Source: Halichondria panicea
Taxonomy: Eukaryota; Porifera; Demospongiae; Suberitida; Halichondriidae
Assembly (NCBI RefSeq): GCF_963675165.1
Contig: NC_087386.1
Coordinates: 5,901,566-5,965,565, forward strand
DNA: 64,000 bases
Reading direction: 5' to 3'
Part shown: positions 58,921 through 64,000 of the stretch, piece after piece
Position numbering within the stretch: position 1 is the first letter of the stretch
Layout of the letters: every line of letters begins with the position of its first letter
Notes under the pieces: generated by a model
The model's database searches: none
The model's input: only the letters and a program-made list of their open reading frames with translations
What the model was told of the DNA's origin: nothing
Translations under genes and position numbers: made by a program

Positions 58921-60822
58921 TCATACATGTAGTCTGCGAGCTAGTTCACGTCGAGTGTAGAACAGCATCATGGCTGCCTCCCGAGTGATGGGGTGGTCAG
59001 CTCCATACAGTCTCTCAGCTGCTGTCTTAGCCTGCAGTGTGTGTGTGTGTGTGTGTGGGGGGGGGGGTGACTGTGTATAATTATGCTGTACAGTGGAGGG
59101 CTTGCCTTGGTGAGGTCGTCTAGTGACAGGGTCAGTTGTTCAGTAGTTTTTACATTATGTCTAAATTTCCCAGTTAGCATTAGCCAGTATACACTCCCAG
59201 GATCAAGGAGTCCATAGTGACGGCTGTGGGGATGTGTGTGTGTGTGTGTGTGTGGGGGGGGGGGGGGAGTTAGCTGTATAGACTTACAGAGATGGTCCTA
59301 ATAGTTGGGTGATGTACTTGATCGCCTCCTCCCAGAGACTCAACTCATCACTGGCAATGAACAGATGCTCCATAAGACGCTGACTAAAAATATTATCAGG
59401 GGATAGTTGTGTCAAATGGCTTGTGTATAGAGCTCTGCCTTTGTCATACATCTCCTGCCACTGTACACACAAACTGTTAGGGAGCACACACACACACACA
59501 CACACACAATCTGATGGTTATACTATAAACTACAGTGGTAGGATATCTTCAAGTTTAGTTAACTCCTTCAACTCTGTCAGCTCTTTTTCCATTTTCTGTC
59601 TTAACGAGGAGGAGACTTCCTCTCCTACACACAGGATAACAGTGTATTAAAGTAGTACTAATAAAAGCAACAAACCATTGGCAGCCATTAAGAGCAATTG
59701 TTCAGAACATCCCTAGAATAAATATATACAATTATATAACACCATACCAGCAACCACTCACGGGGGATTTGCTGATGTCCTCTAAGCATCTCTCACAGGC
59801 ACAGGTGAAGTTGTATCTACTCTGTAGATAATGTTGACGCTCACTCAGCAATTGCAGTGTATCAGTGTAGGTAATAAACAGTTGCTCATCAGGACCTATA
59901 TCCCTTTTAGCCTTGAGGATTAGGTATCGTCCATTAAACAGTTGAACAGTGTTGGGACGACAGGAATGGTTGAGCAGAGAGGGGGCAGAGTACAAGGCCC
60001 TGCCTACTGGAGAGATGTTGTCTGCAACCATCTTTATTGAGAATTCATTACAGATCAACTATACAGAGAGAGAGAGAGAGGTGGGTGAGGATGAAGTAAC
60101 ACAATGAACAACCACACTGTGTGTACCTTCAGGAAGAGCTTACGGATGAGATCCTTAGGATAGTCACAGAGCTGAGCAGTGTCAGCTATCGATTCCCGTA
60201 TAGCCTCATGGTCTTTGCTAGCCTCTTGATCTTTGTTAGCCTCTTTGATAGTGAACCAGCCATCAGGAACTATAATTATAGATAACAGACTACATGGCAC
60301 CTGTTATTGTGTTCCTTAATATTTAATATTTAATAAATTCAGCTGTTGACACGACTAGCTCTTACGTGAGTAGAGGTGCTTAGTGTTCCTAGTCAGTGCT
60401 CGGAGAGCTAGTCTTACGAGTGATGTAGCCTCCACACCTTTCACACTGTCACACTCCGCCTCGTGCAGCGGCAAATCCAATTTCTGCGTACAACATACAC
60501 TGAACACACACACACGCACACACACACATACCTGGCAGTCAGAGTTGCAATACTGAACAGACTCGCATTCGGTGCACTTCTTGAGTGACCTACACAGGAA
60601 TCATGAGCACTGCATGCAATACACAATCACTCACTCTGATCTGTTGAAACAGTGCTCACAGACAGAGCCTCTAGTTTCCTCTAAACTGCAATGTGCTATA
60701 GGTAGTGCACTGAATATAGTGTCCCCAGCAGATATAGGCACTTTAGTAAACACTCCTCGACCCATCTCGGCCACTGTGCGCAGCTCCAGCGACGGAGACA
60801 GCCTCCTCAAGTCTTCCTCCAT
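58921..60822 (-). CDS. SMYD-type protein lysine methyltransferase, copy 2 (448 aa)
   Basis: Ten exons: 60635-60822, 60532-60589, 60366-60483, 60127-60269, 59762-60058, 59676-59712, 59534-59624, 59288-59473, 59106-59223, 58921-59031; in frame. The split SET domain begins MGRGVFTKVPISAGDTIF. A MYND zinc finger follows (CEHCFNRSE, KKCTECESVQYCNSDC, HEAEC), then SET core LLNHSCRPN, IGPDEQLFITY and post-SET CACERC, and a C-terminal helical (TPR-like) region. This is SMYD1/2/3 architecture, closest by eye to SMYD3. Such enzymes methylate lysines of histones or cytoplasmic proteins using S-adenosylmethionine. The last intron uses a GC donor (AAG/GCAAGC). This is the only complete copy of the three. 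Confidence 0.9.
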
Positions 60823-61018
60823 TGAGCCAGCCTAGCATAGTCTGGCCACGCCCTCCCATACTTCGTATATGGTCGGGTGAACTTGCAATGAACAGTTCGT
60901 GCAGACACCCCAAGATTTTCTTGGGGTGTGAAACCGCTTGTCAAGTGCCTTGTGGGCCGTTGTGGCCTGTTGTGTAAACTGTTACGTAAGCTATTGCATC
61001 ACGAAAAAGTAGCTAGAT

Positions 61019-61327
61019 ATGGGCCTCTACTGCTGTTTGTGTGCGAATGAGTCTCTGGACAACCGAAGGCGAAAGAAGCTCAATGGTCATAGCTGTTCTG
61101 AAGCAAGAGAAGTACTTGTGCAGCTCCTTCCAGTACCTCTGCATTGCATCCCTGAAACTAGTGCTAGTGACAGTATATTGTGTCACCAGTGCGAGAAACA
61201 ACTGAAGAATGTCCATGCTCAACAAGAAAAGCTATGCAAGGTAAAGAAGGAAGCAACAGAGCTAATAAATGGTCTGCTTTCAAGACATGCAGAAGATAAC
61301 TTAACCACCACCGCCAAAAAGAAGTAG
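61019..61327 (+). CDS. Small single-exon ORF with paired cysteines, possibly transposon-derived
   Basis: 102 aa starting MGLYCCLCANESLDNRRRKK, then CHQCEKQLKNVHAQQEKLCK and a charged C-terminus. Two CxxC pairs ~50 residues apart resemble a treble-clef or ZAD-type zinc finger, followed by a helical stretch. A second open frame rich in PP and TIPPV follows at 61332-61550. I do not recognise a named family. The intronless form and surrounding repeats suggest a fragment of a mobile element gene. Confidence 0.4.
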   Translation: MGLYCCLCANESLDNRRRKKLNGHSCSEAREVLVQLLPVPLHCIPETSASDSILCHQCEKQLKNVHAQQEKLCKVKKEATELINGLLSRHAEDNLTTTAKKK

Positions 61328-61619
61328 AGTTATGCAGGAACCCCCCACACCACCCATTCCATTATCTGTTTCAGTACCAACCATTCCACCAGTGTCAGCA
61401 GCAACCATTCCACCGGTGTACGTGTCAGCAGCAACCATTAAAATAAGAACCATAAGAAATATTGCAAAGAGGCTGGAAATCGAGACTAGCCTAGCACATG
61501 TGTTGGAGGCACAGGTAAAGATCATTCCTGCAAGACAATACAGTGGTTGAGCAGCCCCTCCCCCTGGCCCTCCGTGAGGTGTACCATAGATAGTAGTGGG
61601 TGTACTCAATCAGACTAGC

Positions 61620-62561
61620 CTCGATCCCAGGCCGCTCTTCCTCGAGAGAGGGCCTGGTATTGACTGTTTGTGCATGCGCCATATAATCCCCAGAAACTGG
61701 GGACTCCGGATATCATCGTATAATGCTCAGTAAAACCATGACGTCACAACAAATGGAAGTGGGTTGAAGAAAGTGGAGAAGAAGGTTTCTAGCCCGTGCG
61801 ACAGCATTCTAATAGCTACCCTTAGCCTGCTATGTTAACAAAGAACTCACAGCCTGCAACAGTGTGGATGGCAATCGTCTGAACGAAGGGAAGGCTGATA
61901 ATAGCTTATATGGACACAAAGCGACTAAATACAGGAATACTCCAAAGGCAAAGTACTTTGACCTCTAGAATAAATAAATTCTGTGCATGCGCATACAATT
62001 TAAAACTGTGTACACGCGGCTTGGCTGGCCGGCTCTGTCTTCTAGCTTCATACTCCTACTCCCCCTCGTCCTCCTCCTCCTTCTATATAGCGGAGTCTTA
62101 CAAGTTAATGGTGGCTGGTATGAAATAGTGGCTAGAGTCTACAAGTGCTGGTGGAATGAAGAATGGAATGGTGGCTACAAGTTCTGGTGTGAATTAGAAT
62201 GGTGGCTGATTGATTTTGAAATGGATGTTCATTAATTGAGTGTCATGACGAACTTTGGTATCTATACAATAGAGCTAGTGCTCATGATCCTTGCCAATAC
62301 ATGTATATGGACTTTTTAGCGTCAGATTTTCTAGAAAACTTAAGTTATGTTCCTTTCCTTTGGTTTGCCCATGCTCTAAATGTCATCTATAGGCTCCTGA
62401 GTTTTGTTTTGTTTATCACTCTAATCACTCTATATCAGCTGCTCCAATATTGGAGTAAGTCTGTCAGCTATTTACTTATTCACCCAATTTTTAAGCCTGC
62501 TCAATTTCTTTTGTGCAAAGCTGTTTCACATGAAATAATAAAATCATTGAACCAAGTAAAG
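61620..62561. other. Repeat-rich stretch between SMYD copies 2 and 3
   Basis: Begins with a TAGCCTCGATCCCAGGCC-type repeat end and a reverse copy of the 13.5-kb interspersed repeat (about 61780-61920). Then come two hydrophobic open frames on the plus strand. One (61987-62235) has a leader-like LLLPLVLLLLL and a tryptophan-rich tail; the other (62301-62690) has several hydrophobic runs but crosses into SMYD sequence. Neither resembles a family I know, and neither is annotated as a gene. Confidence 0.35.
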
Positions 62562-63415
62562 GTGTTGGGACGACAGGAATGGTTGAGCAGAGAGGGGGCA
62601 GAGTACACGGCCACGCCCACAGAAAAGATGTCGTCAGCCGTCATTGAGAATGTATTACAGAGCAACTATACAGAGAGAGAGAGGGATTGAAGTAACACGA
62701 TGAACAACCACAATGGTGTACCCTCCGGAGAAGCTGATCGATGACATGCGGAGGTCGAAGATAGTCACAGAAACTAGCAATTTTAGCTATTAAGTCCTGT
62801 TCAACCATTCTTTCTCTGCCAGTGAACCAGTCAACAGGAACTATGGAGAAGACATTTACTCACCATCTCACATCACATTACTAATAGAGCAGCTGTTGCT
62901 TACGTGAGCAGAGGTGTTGAGTGTCCCTGGTCAGTGCTCGGAGGATTAGTCTTACAAACGGTAGCGCCACTTTCGCACCTCTCAAAATCTTACACTCCGT
63001 CTTGTGCAGCGGCCAATCGAAACGCTGCATAAACATTATATACACTGAAAACACCCACACATCTAGACACGTACACGCAACACGTGGATACATATATATG
63101 CACACACACCTGGCAGGTGGAGTTGCAATAATAAACAAACTTGCATCGGCTGCACTTCTTCAGTGACCTACACAGGAATCATGAGCACTGCATGCAATAC
63201 ACAATCACTCACTCTGATCTGTTGAAACAGTGCTCACAGATAGTGCCTCTAGTCTCCTCCACACTGCAATGTGCTATAGGTAGTGCACTGAATATAGTGT
63301 CCCCAGCAGATATAGGCACTTTAGTAAACACTCCTCGACCCATCCCGTCCACTGTGCACAGCTCCAGCGACGGAGACAGCCCAACCACATCAGATAGCTC
63401 CTCCAGGTCCTCCAT
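62562..63415 (-). pseudogene. SMYD-type gene, copy 3, truncated inside SET
   Basis: Exons 63213-63415, 63110-63167, 62904-63024, 62722-62840 are open and in phase (MYND ligands present: CSRCKFVYYCNSTC). Exon 5 starts at 62665 and matches only to LLNHSCRPNT, then breaks at about 62562 into unrelated sequence. The post-SET and C-terminal exons are gone. The N-terminus has a short insertion (EELSDVVG) relative to copies 1 and 2. Confidence 0.85.
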
Positions 63416-63929
63416 TGTTCATGATTTGATCATACTAGATCTACATGATTTGATCCTGCAGCTGTGCTTTGCATGAGCAAGCAAGCAACATCTAACACTT
63501 GTAGACTACATGGACTAGATCTAGATACAGCAGTTTTAAGCACCTTTGCAACACATGAACACAAGCATAAAACCACAATGTACTATTGTAGTAAATTGTG
63601 GTTACTCAAATGGGAGACCATCTGCAGTACTGTCCAGTCCAGTGGTGTACTAAAAGTAGGAACCAGGCCCCTAACACTGCATGCTTGCTTTTTACCCAAG
63701 CTCAATTGAATCAAAGACCAAGCTTTTAATTGTACCAAATACACCAATCAATACCAGAGCATGCAATTTTTTTAGGGGACTACCCTAAGACCCCCTTGCA
63801 GGCGCACTTTAATGTGTGTGCACATTAAAACTTTTTCCATGCTCTCTAAGTGATAACTCTCTTCCTACGCCACTGCTATCACTGCTGTCAATAATTATGT
63901 TATTTTTTCTGTGTGATATGAGATAGACC
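63416..63929. other. Right-edge non-coding sequence
   Basis: No gene seen. The stretch near 63740-63850 (AGGGGACTACCCTAAGACCC, AGGCGCACTTTAATGTGTG) looks like an interspersed repeat, but no second copy lies in the window. Confidence 0.3.
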
Positions 63930-64000
63930 AAGTACACACCTCAGCTCTGGTACACCATTCTCCATCTCACGTCTGTGGAGTAGGCCTTATTACTGCAACC
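63930..64000 (-). CDS. Possible transposase N-terminal fragment, cut by window edge
   Basis: The minus strand reads NKAYSTDVRWRMVYQ, similar to the helix-turn-helix start (YS.DLRWR) of IS630/Tc1-type transposases. It enters from beyond the window. Only about 18 residues are visible, so this is tentative. Confidence 0.25.

Noticed and set aside
61987..62235. Tryptophan-rich protein with leader-like start
   Set aside because: Inside a repeat-rich stretch, with no second exon, homologue or duplicated copy; left as an open frame only.
1..64000. tRNA, rRNA or other structured RNA genes
   Set aside because: I looked for TpsiC-box (GGTTCGA-type) signatures and rRNA-like sequence and saw none.

Overview
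The window is eukaryotic: every substantial gene is split by short GT-AG introns (about 50-1,500 bp, rarely longer). The gene set is animal: an ADAMTS-like protein with a PLAC domain, NELF-E, adenylate kinase 8, SMYD-type SET/MYND proteins, FATP/SLC27A transporters and a kinase-ankyrin protein. Compact divergent and convergent gene pairs, introns crowded with small inverted-repeat transposons, and kinase-ankyrin paralogues suggest an early-branching metazoan, most likely a demosponge (Amphimedon-like). That assignment is inference; no species marker was tested.

Left part (1-30.3 kb): a tandem segmental duplication. A 52-bp minisatellite (1-1194, and 15.9-18.9 kb) precedes each copy. Each copy holds, on the minus strand, an unrecognised exon pair, a fragment of an ACBD6-like ankyrin gene and a 5'-truncated FATP pseudogene. 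On the plus strand it holds a kinase-ankyrin gene (615 and 603 predicted aa) in which nearly every ankyrin repeat is one 99-bp, phase-0 exon. The two copies differ by a kinase intron plus 8 codons, by ankyrin-exon tandem duplications, and by transposon insertions. Several of those insertions can be dated by an 'empty site' in the other copy.

Middle (31.3-38.3 kb): two intact FATP/SLC27A genes head-to-head around a ~0.7 kb intergenic region. Their exon structure is identical and their 3' exons are near-identical, which suggests gene conversion.

Right part (38.5-63.4 kb): a compact single-copy cluster. It contains a C9orf78/TLS1 homologue (-), a secreted FAD-dependent oxidoreductase (-), NELFE (+), an ADAMTSL-like matrix protein (-) and AK8 (+). 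It is followed by a minus-strand SMYD family in three tandem copies: the first is degenerate, the second looks intact, and the third is broken inside the SET domain. A relic of AK8's last exon lies beside SMYD copy 2 and marks the duplication unit. The final ~0.6 kb is repeat-like.

Exon limits come from reading splice sites and checking phase by eye. Predicted lengths are sums of those exons, with no transcript support.
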